From positions 1-35,705 of the forward strand of contig JACPMQ010000032.1 in assembly GCA_016185955.1 (NCBI GenBank): 35,705 nt of DNA, written 5' to 3'. The DNA comes from Candidatus Woesearchaeota archaeon (GTDB lineage Archaea > Nanobdellota > Nanobdellia > Woesearchaeales > GW2011-AR4). Positions 7,070 to 14,090 of the stretch are shown piece after piece (the first letter of the stretch is position 1; the number at the start of each line of letters is the position of its first letter). The notes below the pieces were generated by a model. The model did not search any database. It was not told the origin of the DNA and was given only the letters and a program-made list of their open reading frames with translations. Position numbers and translations under genes: made by a program.

Positions 7070-8175
7070 AAATTTCCTTAAGGCTAAAGCTGCTGCTGTA
7101 TAAATTTTTTTCCGGTAATTTTGGAAAAAAGCTGCTGAAGGCTATTTCCTTTGGCGTTAAAGTTAAAAATTTAGGCTCTAATTTTAATCCCAAGAATGCA
7201 AAAAAAAGGAAATTTTTTGTGGTTATAACAGTTGACACTGAATCTGGCTATGTGAATAGCGATGAAAGAAGAGTATGGCAGAAAGAAAATCCCAACGCGT
7301 TTGTTGGGTATTATTATGGCATTGCAAACTTATTAAAAATTCTTAGCAAGCATAATGCAAAGGCAACATTTTTTCTTTCAACGCAATGTTTTTCAGCCAA
7401 AAGCTTGGAATACGAAAAAATAAGGAATGCGATAATTAATGCCGCAAATAATGGGCATGAAATAGGATTGCACTTGCATCCTGACTCTGATTTTGCAATA
7501 CAAAAAAAATTATTTAAAAAATTTAATGCAACAAGCGCATTTTTTTATAGCTATAAGGAAAAACACGAAATAATAAAATCAGCCAGAGAAATAATAAAAG
7601 AGCATCTTGGAAAGAATGCAGAAAAAAAACTTATAAGCTTCAGGTGGGGCAATTGGGCTTTGGATACGGAAGGGGCAAAAGCGCTGCAAAAGCTTGATTT
7701 TAAGATTGACAGCTCTGCAACTCCGGGAATTAAAGGGCATTTAAATGATGGAATGAAATATGACTGGAGTAAGGTAAAATATCATTACCCATGGAAGCTA
7801 AGCATAACCGATTACAGAGCAATAAATCATAATAATTCTGGCATAATTGAAATGCCAATTGCAACCTTTAGTTTCTTTGGCTTGAATTTAAGGGCTGACC
7901 CATTGTATTCTGTTTTGCTCAAAAAAGCATTTATGGAATATTACCTCAAGGCAGACAGAGCAAAAAAAGCCTTTCCGTTTGTTGTAATAACTCATAGCTC
8001 AGAAGCAACTTATAAAGACGGCAATATTGCGCAAACATTAAAAGATTTGGAAGATTTCATTATTTTTGCAAAAAAATTTGAGGATGTAAGATTTGTTAGC
8101 TTAAGGGAGGCTTATAATCAAAATTTCCGCCAATCTTTAATTGGCGGAAATGCATTAACCGCAACCACAAAATAA
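7066..8175 (+). CDS. Polysaccharide deacetylase-like (NodB-fold) protein
   Basis: 369 residues. A short basic/hydrophobic N-terminus (residues 1-50) precedes a carbohydrate esterase 4-like domain: FFVVITVDTESG with Asp57 as the candidate catalytic base, KHNAKATFFLS, then GHEIGLHLHPD (130-140) with His131, His136, His138 and Asp140 as possible metal ligands. FRWGNWALD and VITHSSEATYK are later family-like motifs. Such enzymes remove N-acetyl groups from amino-sugar polymers; here a surface glycan precursor is the likely substrate (inference from neighbours). The start overlaps the GT4 stop (ATGA). The last 19 codons overlap the convergent methyltransferase and include a perfect palindrome, so the C-terminus may be repeat-derived. 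Confidence 0.75.
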   Translation: MKISLRLKLLLYKFFSGNFGKKLLKAISFGVKVKNLGSNFNPKNAKKRKFFVVITVDTESGYVNSDERRVWQKENPNAFVGYYYGIANLLKILSKHNAKATFFLSTQCFSAKSLEYEKIRNAIINAANNGHEIGLHLHPDSDFAIQKKLFKKFNATSAFFYSYKEKHEIIKSAREIIKEHLGKNAEKKLISFRWGNWALDTEGAKALQKLDFKIDSSATPGIKGHLNDGMKYDWSKVKYHYPWKLSITDYRAINHNNSGIIEMPIATFSFFGLNLRADPLYSVLLKKAFMEYYLKADRAKKAFPFVVITHSSEATYKDGNIAQTLKDLEDFIIFAKKFEDVRFVSLREAYNQNFRQSLIGGNALTATTK

Positions 8176-8798
8176 TATGTCGGCCATCTTTTTGTAATGT
8201 CTAAAAAATCAAGCAAGCTGAAAATCTGCGCAGCGACATAAAAAGGATAAAACAAAACAACTGAAAAAAATTTCGCAATTCCCTTCAAATATTTTGGAGC
8301 TATCAAAGGCAATCCCTTGATTAATGAATGGATTAAGACTGTAGGAAGATTAAAAATTCCTCCAATTGCTTTAATGTCTTTTATTATAAAGCCGCTTAAT
8401 ATTTCTCTCAAGCCATACTCGGTAAAGCGGTATTTGTCATAAGGAGCATCATGTATCGGATAAATAAATGGAAGAACAAGCACAAATTTCCCATTATGCT
8501 TTAAAACCCTCTTTATCTCATTTATTGATGCAAAGGGATTCTTAAAGTAATAAAATGAATTAATGCTTATAATTTTGTCAAATGAGTTATTTTTGAAAGG
8601 AAGCTTATCTGCATCGCCAACAGCATGCGTTATTTTTGTCTTAACTTTGTCAAAGCATATTATTTTGCCTTTAATATTCTTATGGTAGTTTGGATTGTTG
8701 CCGCAGCCCAAATCAAGAATTTTGTCGTGCTTATTGATAAAAATATTAGTGATATGCCCTTTTATTTTTTTTGATATTATAAAAAATTCGAAAATCAT
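8118..8798 (-). CDS. Class I SAM-dependent methyltransferase
   Basis: 226 residues. Motif I is KILDLGCGNNP (26-36), followed by ICFDKV, the acidic GDADKLPF motif and a Methyltransf_11-like IKRVLKHNGKFVLVLPF. Substrate unknown; a glycan or lipid-linked sugar is likely because the gene is coupled (ATGA overlap at 8795-8798) to a second methyltransferase inside a glycosyltransferase operon. A hydrophobic stretch near residues 165-195 suggests peripheral membrane contact. Its 3' end overlaps the convergent deacetylase-like gene by 58 bp, and both C-termini are encoded across the same palindrome. Confidence 0.8.
   Translation of the reverse strand: MIFEFFIISKKIKGHITNIFINKHDKILDLGCGNNPNYHKNIKGKIICFDKVKTKITHAVGDADKLPFKNNSFDKIISINSFYYFKNPFASINEIKRVLKHNGKFVLVLPFIYPIHDAPYDKYRFTEYGLREILSGFIIKDIKAIGGIFNLPTVLIHSLIKGLPLIAPKYLKGIAKFFSVVLFYPFYVAAQIFSLLDFLDITKRWPTYYFVVAVNAFPPIKDWRKF
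8123..8151. repeat. Perfect 12-bp palindrome inside overlapping gene ends
   Basis: ATTTCCGCCAAT (8123-8134) and ATTGGCGGAAAT (8140-8151) are exact complements around a CTTTA loop. The palindrome is coding on both strands, in the last codons of the deacetylase-like gene and of the methyltransferase gene. Its TTCCGCCAAT arm matches those at 26387 and 11049, so it belongs to the same dispersed palindrome family. It could act as a transcription end signal in both directions. Confidence 0.8.
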
Positions 8799-9520
8799 TT
8801 TCTTGCCTTTACAATAATATAATGGCTATGATAGGGGTCTATACCTGATAAGGGTTTTGCCATTAATGGAAGCAATGGGTAATAGCCAAAGCCTTTTATA
8901 AGCTCTATTTTTAAATTAAAGTCATTTAACAATCCTGTTAAGGCTCTGGTTGTCATAACCTTAATATGCTCTAAGTCCTTTGTTTTATTTCCATAAAAAA
9001 CCTTATCGAGCCTTTTTTTGTTTATTTTTTTGACTAATGAAATATCAGACTCGTAATCCGGCTTTATTGTAGGGCCTGAAAAAGGCTGTAATCCGAGCAG
9101 CAAAGCAAAGACATTGTGCCAGCTTGCTAAATTTGGAGTTCCTATAACCGCATAACCGTTTTTTTTTAGCACTCTGTGGATTTCTGATATAAAATTTCTC
9201 ACATCGACAAGATGCTCTATTACATGATTGGCAATTACAACATCAAAAAAATTATCTTGATACGGGAAACTTTTGTTTAAATCGGAAACTTTGACCTTTA
9301 CGCTGTTTTTTAATGCCTGCATGGCTTTTTGCTTGTTTATTTCTATCCCGTAAAGCAGGTTTGTTCCTATAAAACTGCCAAACTTTTTTGTGTTGTTGCC
9401 ATCCCAGCAGCCGCAGTCCAGAAGCTTTGCATTTCTGTTTTTTTCAAGAAGCGAGTGAAGAGAATTTTTATATTCTTCTTCAGTATTTTTGTATAAATAA
9501 GAAAAGTAACCCTTTAACAT
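8795..9520 (-). CDS. Class I SAM-dependent methyltransferase
   Basis: 241 residues from the ATG at 9520. The start is fixed by GGAGTTGAT (9532-9524) and by its position 4 nt after the stop of the upstream GT2 gene; the longer frame to 9556 begins with TTG and overlaps that gene. The SAM-binding motif is LLDCGCWDG (33-41), followed by FDVVIANHVIEHL and IHRVLKKNGYAVIGTPN, typical of Methyltransf_11/23 proteins. The SWHNVFALLLGLQPF segment after the motif is often seen in glycan-locus methyltransferases. Substrate not identifiable. It is coupled to the next methyltransferase by ATGA. Confidence 0.8.
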   Translation of the reverse strand: MLKGYFSYLYKNTEEEYKNSLHSLLEKNRNAKLLDCGCWDGNNTKKFGSFIGTNLLYGIEINKQKAMQALKNSVKVKVSDLNKSFPYQDNFFDVVIANHVIEHLVDVRNFISEIHRVLKKNGYAVIGTPNLASWHNVFALLLGLQPFSGPTIKPDYESDISLVKKINKKRLDKVFYGNKTKDLEHIKVMTTRALTGLLNDFNLKIELIKGFGYYPLLPLMAKPLSGIDPYHSHYIIVKARK

Positions 9521-9524
9521 AAAA

Positions 9525-10406
9525 TCAACTCCTGAACATGTCTGCAAGCAGCGCAAATGTCAAAAGCTGAAAGCCTATGCTTAATATCAGCACATTGAGC
9601 ATCAACAATGCAATATGTCCTGAAATGCCTGTAGTAAAGTGCAGATAAACCATATAAAATCCGAGCAAAACTCCAATTGAGAATATCAAAAAGCCAATAA
9701 TTCCAAAAAGCCTTAATGGCTTGTAGTCCCTGTAAATTCTTATAATATTAATCCATGCCCTCAATGCATAAGAAAAAGGATTCCTTATTAGCCTGCTTTT
9801 GTCTTTTCGTTTTGCAAAATAGATGGGCACTTCCTTAACTTTAAACTTGTTTTTAACTGCCCTTAAAATTTGCTCTTGAGTGTAAGTATGGTCGGACTTT
9901 ATAGCCACTTTTCTGGCAAAATTGCCTGTAAACGCCCTAAATCCTGTTTGAGCATCAGAAATATCGGTTTCTGCAATCTGGGATACCGCCTTAGAGAAAG
10001 CAATGTTTCCAATACGGTTTATAAAGGGCATATGCTCTATTTTTCCCATAAACCTGCTGCCAAGCACAAGCTCATAGCCATTTTGTATTTCCCTGATTAA
10101 TTTTGGTATTTCCTCTGGCTGATATTGCAAATCAGCATCAATATGGACAATTATATCTGCGCCAAGCTCCAAAGACTTCTCTATTTCTGTCCTAAAAGTT
10201 TCTGCCAGCCCATAATTTTTCGGATGGGAATAAACAACTGCTCCAGCATTTTTTGCTATTTTTGTCGTGCTATCTTTGCTTCCGTCATCAACAACAAGAA
10301 TTTCGTAATTATACTTATTGCTTTTCATTATCTTATGTATTTTATTTATAACTGCACCTATTGTCTTTTCTTCGTTGTATGACGGTATTGTCACTATTAT
10401 TTTCAT
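9525..10406 (-). CDS. Dolichol-phosphate mannosyltransferase-like GT2 with C-terminal membrane helices
   Basis: GT-A-fold transferase likely to load a sugar onto a polyprenyl (dolichyl) phosphate for glycan assembly. 293 residues from the ATG at 10406, which overlaps the upstream acetyltransferase stop as ATGA. An in-frame ATG at 10427 is possible but would overlap more. Motifs: IPSYNEEKTIGAVI (7-20), VVDDGS (38-43), IDADLQ (89-94, the DxD site) and LVLGSRFMG. Two membrane helices lie near the C-terminus (residues about 235-258 and 265-290), as in DPM1-like proteins with a membrane tail. Specific sugar unknown. Confidence 0.87.
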   Translation of the reverse strand: MKIIVTIPSYNEEKTIGAVINKIHKIMKSNKYNYEILVVDDGSKDSTTKIAKNAGAVVYSHPKNYGLAETFRTEIEKSLELGADIIVHIDADLQYQPEEIPKLIREIQNGYELVLGSRFMGKIEHMPFINRIGNIAFSKAVSQIAETDISDAQTGFRAFTGNFARKVAIKSDHTYTQEQILRAVKNKFKVKEVPIYFAKRKDKSRLIRNPFSYALRAWINIIRIYRDYKPLRLFGIIGFLIFSIGVLLGFYMVYLHFTTGISGHIALLMLNVLILSIGFQLLTFALLADMFRS

Positions 10407-10969
10407 AAGGCTGTTATTAAACTGCATCTATCGCATTTAATTGCATTTTTAATTTTTCTGGCTTTAAAGCCGCATTTGCAGACATACCCTTTAAGCTTTG
10501 CGGGATTGCCATAAACAAGCGCATAATCCGGAACATCTTTTGTTACTACACTTCCAGCGCCTATCATGGCAAACTTTCCAATTGTTATGCCGCATAATAT
10601 TGTTGAATTTGCTCCCAAAGAAGCTCCGTATTTTATTCTCGTTTTTGCTATTTTCCAATCAGAATAGCCTTTTAATGTTCCATCAGCTTTTATGGCTCTC
10701 GGCATCAAGTCATTAGTAAAACATACATGAGGACCTATAAAAACGCCATCTTCAATTGCAACTCCATGATAGATTGACACATTATTCTGTATTTTCACCT
10801 TATTGCCAATAATAACATTTTCATCTATATAAACATTCTTGCCTATAACGCAGTCATTGCCTATTTTTGCGCCTTTTCTGATATGAGCATTATGCCATAT
10901 TTTGGTGTTAATGCCAATATCATGGCTTTCTATAAAAGCGCTTTTATGAAAAAAACTGTTTTGTTGCAT
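10403..10969 (-). CDS. WbpD-like sugar N-acetyltransferase with zinc-ribbon tail
   Basis: Left-handed beta-helix (hexapeptide repeat) acetyltransferase, 188 residues. It resembles WbpD, which acetylates the 3-amino group of UDP-GlcNAc(3NH2)A. Repeats run through residues 15-85 (IGINTKI, IGNDCVIGKNV, IIGNKVKIQNNVSIYHGV). Then come GPHVCFTNDLMPRA, the IGANSTILCGITIG coil and VTKDVPDYALVYGNPAKLKGYVC, all typical of WbpD. The C-terminal tail has CKCG and CDRC, four cysteines that may bind zinc. A TATA box (11010-11021) and GAGTTGAT site precede the ATG. It heads the operon with the GT2 and two methyltransferases. Enzyme class sure, substrate inferred. Confidence 0.82.
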   Translation of the reverse strand: MQQNSFFHKSAFIESHDIGINTKIWHNAHIRKGAKIGNDCVIGKNVYIDENVIIGNKVKIQNNVSIYHGVAIEDGVFIGPHVCFTNDLMPRAIKADGTLKGYSDWKIAKTRIKYGASLGANSTILCGITIGKFAMIGAGSVVTKDVPDYALVYGNPAKLKGYVCKCGFKARKIKNAIKCDRCSLITAL

Positions 10970-11009
10970 TATATCAACTCTTTTTATACACTCTTTTTAT
11001 AATTTACGA

Positions 11010-11021
11010 AAATTTATAAAC
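11010..11021 (-). promoter_or_regulatory. TATA box for the acetyltransferase operon
   Basis: GTTTATAAATTT on the minus strand is centred about 47 nt before the ATG at 10969, predicting a leader of about 20 nt. That leader would contain GAGTTGAT as a Shine-Dalgarno-like site. The sequence is nearly symmetric and could also serve the divergent GT2 gene. Confidence 0.45.
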
Positions 11022-11048
11022 AAATTAATGCCTCATATTTCTGGATGT

Positions 11049-11064
11049 AAAAATTCCGCCAATT
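11049..11064 (+). repeat. Half copy of the AAAAATTCC palindrome family
   Basis: AAAAATTCCGCCAATT matches the left arm of the complete palindrome at 26387-26421 over its first 15 bases, and the inner arm of the one at 8123. No complementary right arm follows. It looks like a truncated or decayed copy in the divergent intergenic region. Confidence 0.5.
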
Positions 11065-11123
11065 GCTATGATGGTAGTTTTTGACATTTGGCATCGTTTT
11101 GCTTTGGCATAGATCGTCATTGC

Positions 11124-11164
11124 CAAAACACTAAAAAATCCGAAAACGGATTTTTGGTGTTTTG
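11124..11164 (+). repeat. Long hairpin in the presumed 5' leader of a GT2 gene
   Basis: Left arm 11124-11142 pairs with right arm 11147-11164 over 18 bp, with one G-T pair and one bulged A, around an AAAA loop. It ends 12 nt before the ATG at 11177 in a divergent intergenic region, so it is not a terminator of a plus-strand gene. It could shape the 5' leader of the glycosyltransferase mRNA or be a repeat remnant. Confidence 0.7.
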
Positions 11165-11176
11165 ATTAAAAGAAAA

Positions 11177-11878
11177 ATGGAGTCTCTAACTGTATTAATT
11201 CCAGCACATAACGAAGAAAGGCTTATTGGAAATACTTTGCCGCATATTCTTAATTACTTAAAGTCCCTAAAAGTAGATTTTGAGATTATTGTCTGCATTA
11301 ACAGCAGCACTGATAAAACAGAGCAGATTGTAAGCTCATTCAGCAAGAAAGACAAAAGAGTAAAGTACTTGCTAATAAAAGAAAAAGGCTTCGGAATTGC
11401 CGTCAGAAAAGGGATTAAATCTGCAAAAAAAAATGTAATTGTGTATATGCCTGCTGACAATGAGGTTGATAAAAGCTTTATTGGGATGGCGCTAAAGCAG
11501 ATTAAGGATTATGACGTTGTTTCTGGCTCAAGATACCTCGATAAGGATTATTTGTTAGAAGACTTATTCAGGGACTTTCTGAGCAGGGCTTATGCCAAAA
11601 TAACAAGGGCATTTATTTCAAATAAAATCACTGAGTGTGGAACTGTTAAGATGTATAAAAGCAAATGGGCAAAAGAATTTGTGGAATATTGCACGCGCGA
11701 TGGCTGGGATTTTCAGCTGGAAGAGCTTTATCTTGCATTAAAGCACAAAAAAAAGATTGTTGAGATTCCCATAAAAGTTAATGAGCAAAATGAAAGGCAG
11801 TCAAAAGTCCATGTTGTCAGCACAACACTGTCACTTTTAAAGTCTGTTATGAAATACTGGATAAAGTTAAGAGTTTAG
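11177..11878 (+). CDS. GT2-family glycosyltransferase without membrane tail
   Basis: 233 residues from the ATG at 11177; the frame extends to a TTG at 11162 inside a hairpin, which is a poor start. The N-terminus LTVLIPAHNEERLIGNTLPHI is a standard GT2 opening. The usual DDxS motif after the third strand is INSSTD, and the DxD region reads MPADNEVD (91-98), so nucleotide/metal binding is slightly atypical. GSRYLDK and a CGTVKMYKSKW segment follow, as in DPM-like enzymes. No membrane helix. It ends 1 nt before the stop of the convergent oxidoreductase gene. It probably transfers a sugar in the surface-glycan pathway; donor unknown. Confidence 0.82.
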   Translation: MESLTVLIPAHNEERLIGNTLPHILNYLKSLKVDFEIIVCINSSTDKTEQIVSSFSKKDKRVKYLLIKEKGFGIAVRKGIKSAKKNVIVYMPADNEVDKSFIGMALKQIKDYDVVSGSRYLDKDYLLEDLFRDFLSRAYAKITRAFISNKITECGTVKMYKSKWAKEFVEYCTRDGWDFQLEELYLALKHKKKIVEIPIKVNEQNERQSKVHVVSTTLSLLKSVMKYWIKLRV

Positions 11879-11879
11879 A

Positions 11880-12899
11880 TTATTCAACAGAAACAGGCTT
11901 CCTTTGTATGCCCGATTCCAACATCAAGAGGGCTATTTCCAATGCTCTTAAGGCTTCCCATGGATTATCCATCAAAGGCTTTTTGTTTTTTCTTACGCAT
12001 TCCATTAAATGCTCAAGCTCAAGTTTCAAAGGCTCTTCTTTTTTGATAGGATACTCTATAATTTTGCCTGAGCTTATGTTTCCAGAAAGAAAAACACTCT
12101 TGTAATAATCCAAGCCATTTGTCATCTGGCCGCTTTCTGAATTTTCATAAAATTTTAAAGTCTGCTCTTGGTAGTTGCCTTCAAGCACGCCCTTTGTGCC
12201 GTAAATATTAATTGTCCTGACTCTCTTTGGAGACACCCAACTGAATTCAGAAGAGCCGTTAATATCGGCTCCAATTTTAAACAGAGACTTGCAATAAATT
12301 GACACTTTCTCAGAAAGTATCAATTGAGAGTATACTTGTTTTATTTCCCCGATAAGGTAACTAATAATATCTATATCATGTATAGCCAAATCTATCAAGA
12401 CACCAACATCTTTTATTCTTTTTGGGTATGGCCCTGCTCTAACGGTATTAACAAGATAAATATCTCCAAGCATGCCTTCATCAATGAATTTTTTTATTTG
12501 CGTCACGACAGGATTAAACCTTTCAATATGCCCTACTACAAGCAATTTTTTATGCTTGTCTGCAGCATCTATCATCTCCTTAGCTTCTGCAACAGTGGCT
12601 GATATTGGCTTTTCGACAAAAACATCTATGCCTTTTTTTATGCAATCTAATGTTATTTGCTTATGCTTGGCTGTCGGCACAGCTATCAAAACAACATCAA
12701 GATTATGCTTGCTTATCATATCCTTATAAGAAATATATTTGTTAGGCACACTGAATGTGTTGGAAACCTTGTCTAAAGTCTCTTTATTGGAATCTGATAT
12801 TGCAACCAGCTTCACATTTTCCATGCCAAGCAGAACTCTTATATGGTTATAGCCCATTACGCCTGCTCCAATGACTCCAACATTTAATGCCCTGCTCAT
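11880..12899 (-). CDS. Gfo/Idh/MocA oxidoreductase, UDP-GlcNAc(A) 3-dehydrogenase-like
   Basis: NAD(P)-dependent sugar oxidoreductase, 339 residues. The Rossmann motif GAGVMG is at 11-16 and the catalytic-site EKP at 96-98, followed by HIERFNP. The C-terminal half is the usual Gfo/Idh substrate domain with IDLAIHDIDIISYL. This set fits the WbpB/GnnA-type enzymes that oxidise C3 of UDP-GlcNAc or UDP-GlcNAcA before transamination. A WbpD-like acetyltransferase and a WecC/WbpA-like dehydrogenase in the same locus support that reading; the required aminotransferase is not in the window. A TATA box about 28 nt upstream suggests a nearly leaderless transcript. Confidence 0.82.
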   Translation of the reverse strand: MSRALNVGVIGAGVMGYNHIRVLLGMENVKLVAISDSNKETLDKVSNTFSVPNKYISYKDMISKHNLDVVLIAVPTAKHKQITLDCIKKGIDVFVEKPISATVAEAKEMIDAADKHKKLLVVGHIERFNPVVTQIKKFIDEGMLGDIYLVNTVRAGPYPKRIKDVGVLIDLAIHDIDIISYLIGEIKQVYSQLILSEKVSIYCKSLFKIGADINGSSEFSWVSPKRVRTINIYGTKGVLEGNYQEQTLKFYENSESGQMTNGLDYYKSVFLSGNISSGKIIEYPIKKEEPLKLELEHLMECVRKNKKPLMDNPWEALRALEIALLMLESGIQRKPVSVE

Positions 12900-12920
12900 C
12901 CTATTTCAATAAAATGGTGC

Positions 12921-12934
12921 TATTTTTAAATTTT
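12921..12934 (-). promoter_or_regulatory. TATA-like box for the oxidoreductase gene
   Basis: AAAATTTAAAAATA on the minus strand is centred about 28 nt before the ATG at 12899. It lies just outside the left end of the inverted-repeat element at 12945-13140. Confidence 0.45.
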
Positions 12935-12944
12935 CGTATGGTAT

Positions 12945-13140
12945 CTGCTAACACGCCATAAAAGGTTTTTGCGAAAGTCGGTGCTTGTGCGCAATTGCCA
13001 ATTCTGAAAGCTCCGCAGGATTGTGATAAACGACCTGAGCAATGCCGCAGCATTGCGAGGTTGAGAGGAATGTATGGCTCCGCACAAGCACAATTAGATT
13101 TCGCAAAAACCCTGCTTCTCGGACAAAGCCATGTTAGCAG
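12945..13140. repeat. Inverted-repeat element containing the 77-nt dispersed core (copy 1)
   Basis: A 196-bp intergenic element. Its ends and arms are inverted repeats: CTGCTAACA (12945-12953) with TGTTAGCAG (13132-13140), GGTTTTTGCGAAA (12964-12976) with TTTCGCAAAAACC (13099-13111), and GTGCTTGTGCG (12981-12991) with CGCACAAGCAC (13081-13091). Between them lies a core (12997-13073) that recurs in reverse orientation at 26426-26502 with 70/77 identity. The core contains the hairpin GCAATGCCGCAGCATTGC. No open frame of note. It may be a miniature mobile element or a structured RNA; its arms could fold into one long imperfect stem. Confidence 0.75.
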
Positions 13141-13153
13141 TTACTATGTAAAA

Positions 13154-13163
13154 CTTTATAAAT
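13154..13163 (+). promoter_or_regulatory. TATA box, leaderless promoter of the epimerase gene
   Basis: CTTTATAAAT is centred 26 nt before the second of two adjacent ATG codons (13182 and 13185). It favours 13185 as the start, which also gives the family-typical N-terminus MKAFVTGGSGFMG. Confidence 0.6.
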
Positions 13164-13184
13164 CATGTATTAATTCAATTTATG

Positions 13185-14090
13185 ATGAAAGCTTTTGTCA
13201 CAGGCGGTTCTGGATTTATGGGGCTTTCCCTTGCAAATAAATTGCTTAGCCAAGGGCATAAAGTCAAAATACTGGACTTAAAAGAGCCGGAGATAAAACA
13301 CAAAAACCTTGAGTTTGTCAAAAAATCAGTAGTAAACGAAATAAAAGACGACATTAAAGGTAGCGACATATTATTTCATTTTGCAGCGCTCTTGGGAGTA
13401 GAAAATTCTGATAAAATGCCTTTGGAAACAATGAGAATAAATTTAGAAGGCTCTGTTAATGTGTTTAAATCAGCTATGGAAGCCAATGTTAAGGACATTA
13501 TTTTTTCATCTTCCTCAGAAGTTTATGGAAATCCAAGGGAGCTTCCTATAAAAGAAGATAGCGTTAAAGGTCCCATTTCAACTTACGGAGTTTCAAAGCT
13601 TGCCGCAGAAATTTATGCTAAAGCCTATAATCATGAATGTGGAAGCAGCATAAAGATAGCAAGGTTTTTCAATGTATACGGCCCAAGGCAATCAAATAAT
13701 TTTGTTGTGCCTATATTTATTGATAATGCCCTGCAAAATAAGCCAATTAAGGTTTTTGGCAATGGCTCGCAGACAAGATGCTTTACTTATGTGGATGATG
13801 CAATTGATGGCATCTTTAAAGTAGTTGAAAAAGGAAAAACAGGAGAAGCTTATAATATAGGCAATAATCACCCGACTACTATTTTGCAGCTTGCTGAGAC
13901 AATAAAAGAGCTTGCCAACAGCAAATCAGAGATAATTAAAGTTGATTTCGGCAAGAATACAAGAACAAAGGAAAGAGAAATAGATTACCGCATTCCAGAC
14001 ATATCAAAAATGAATGCTCTTGGTTGGGAGCCAAGAATAAGGATTGTTGAGGGAATAAAAAAAATTCTTGAGTGGAAAAGAAATAATTAA
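13185..14090 (+). CDS. NAD-dependent nucleotide-sugar epimerase/dehydratase
   Basis: Extended short-chain dehydrogenase of the GalE/WbpP type, 301 residues. GGSGFMG (7-13) binds NAD. FSSSSEVYGNP supplies the catalytic Ser/Thr region and YGVSK has the catalytic Tyr134 and Lys138. RFFNVYGPRQ and GNGSQTRCFTYVDDA are standard substrate-binding segments. It probably epimerises or modifies a UDP- or dTDP-hexose for the glycan locus. The C-terminus ends in a 4-bp overlap with the stop of the convergent dehydrogenase gene. Precise substrate cannot be read from these motifs. Confidence 0.88.
   Translation: MKAFVTGGSGFMGLSLANKLLSQGHKVKILDLKEPEIKHKNLEFVKKSVVNEIKDDIKGSDILFHFAALLGVENSDKMPLETMRINLEGSVNVFKSAMEANVKDIIFSSSSEVYGNPRELPIKEDSVKGPISTYGVSKLAAEIYAKAYNHECGSSIKIARFFNVYGPRQSNNFVVPIFIDNALQNKPIKVFGNGSQTRCFTYVDDAIDGIFKVVEKGKTGEAYNIGNNHPTTILQLAETIKELANSKSEIIKVDFGKNTRTKEREIDYRIPDISKMNALGWEPRIRIVEGIKKILEWKRNN

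Noticed and set aside
12997..13073. Box C/D guide RNA reading of the repeated core (GTGATAA as box C, CTGA as box D)
   Set aside because: The C-like box has one mismatch to RUGAUGA. The CTGA motifs are changed in the second copy (CAGA and CCGA), and spacing does not fit a C/D RNA, although Nop5 and fibrillarin genes are present in the window.
12995..13240. Open frame across the inverted-repeat element into the epimerase gene
   Set aside because: It depends on the repeat core and runs into the epimerase gene in another frame; composition is unlike a protein gene and no start signal is present.
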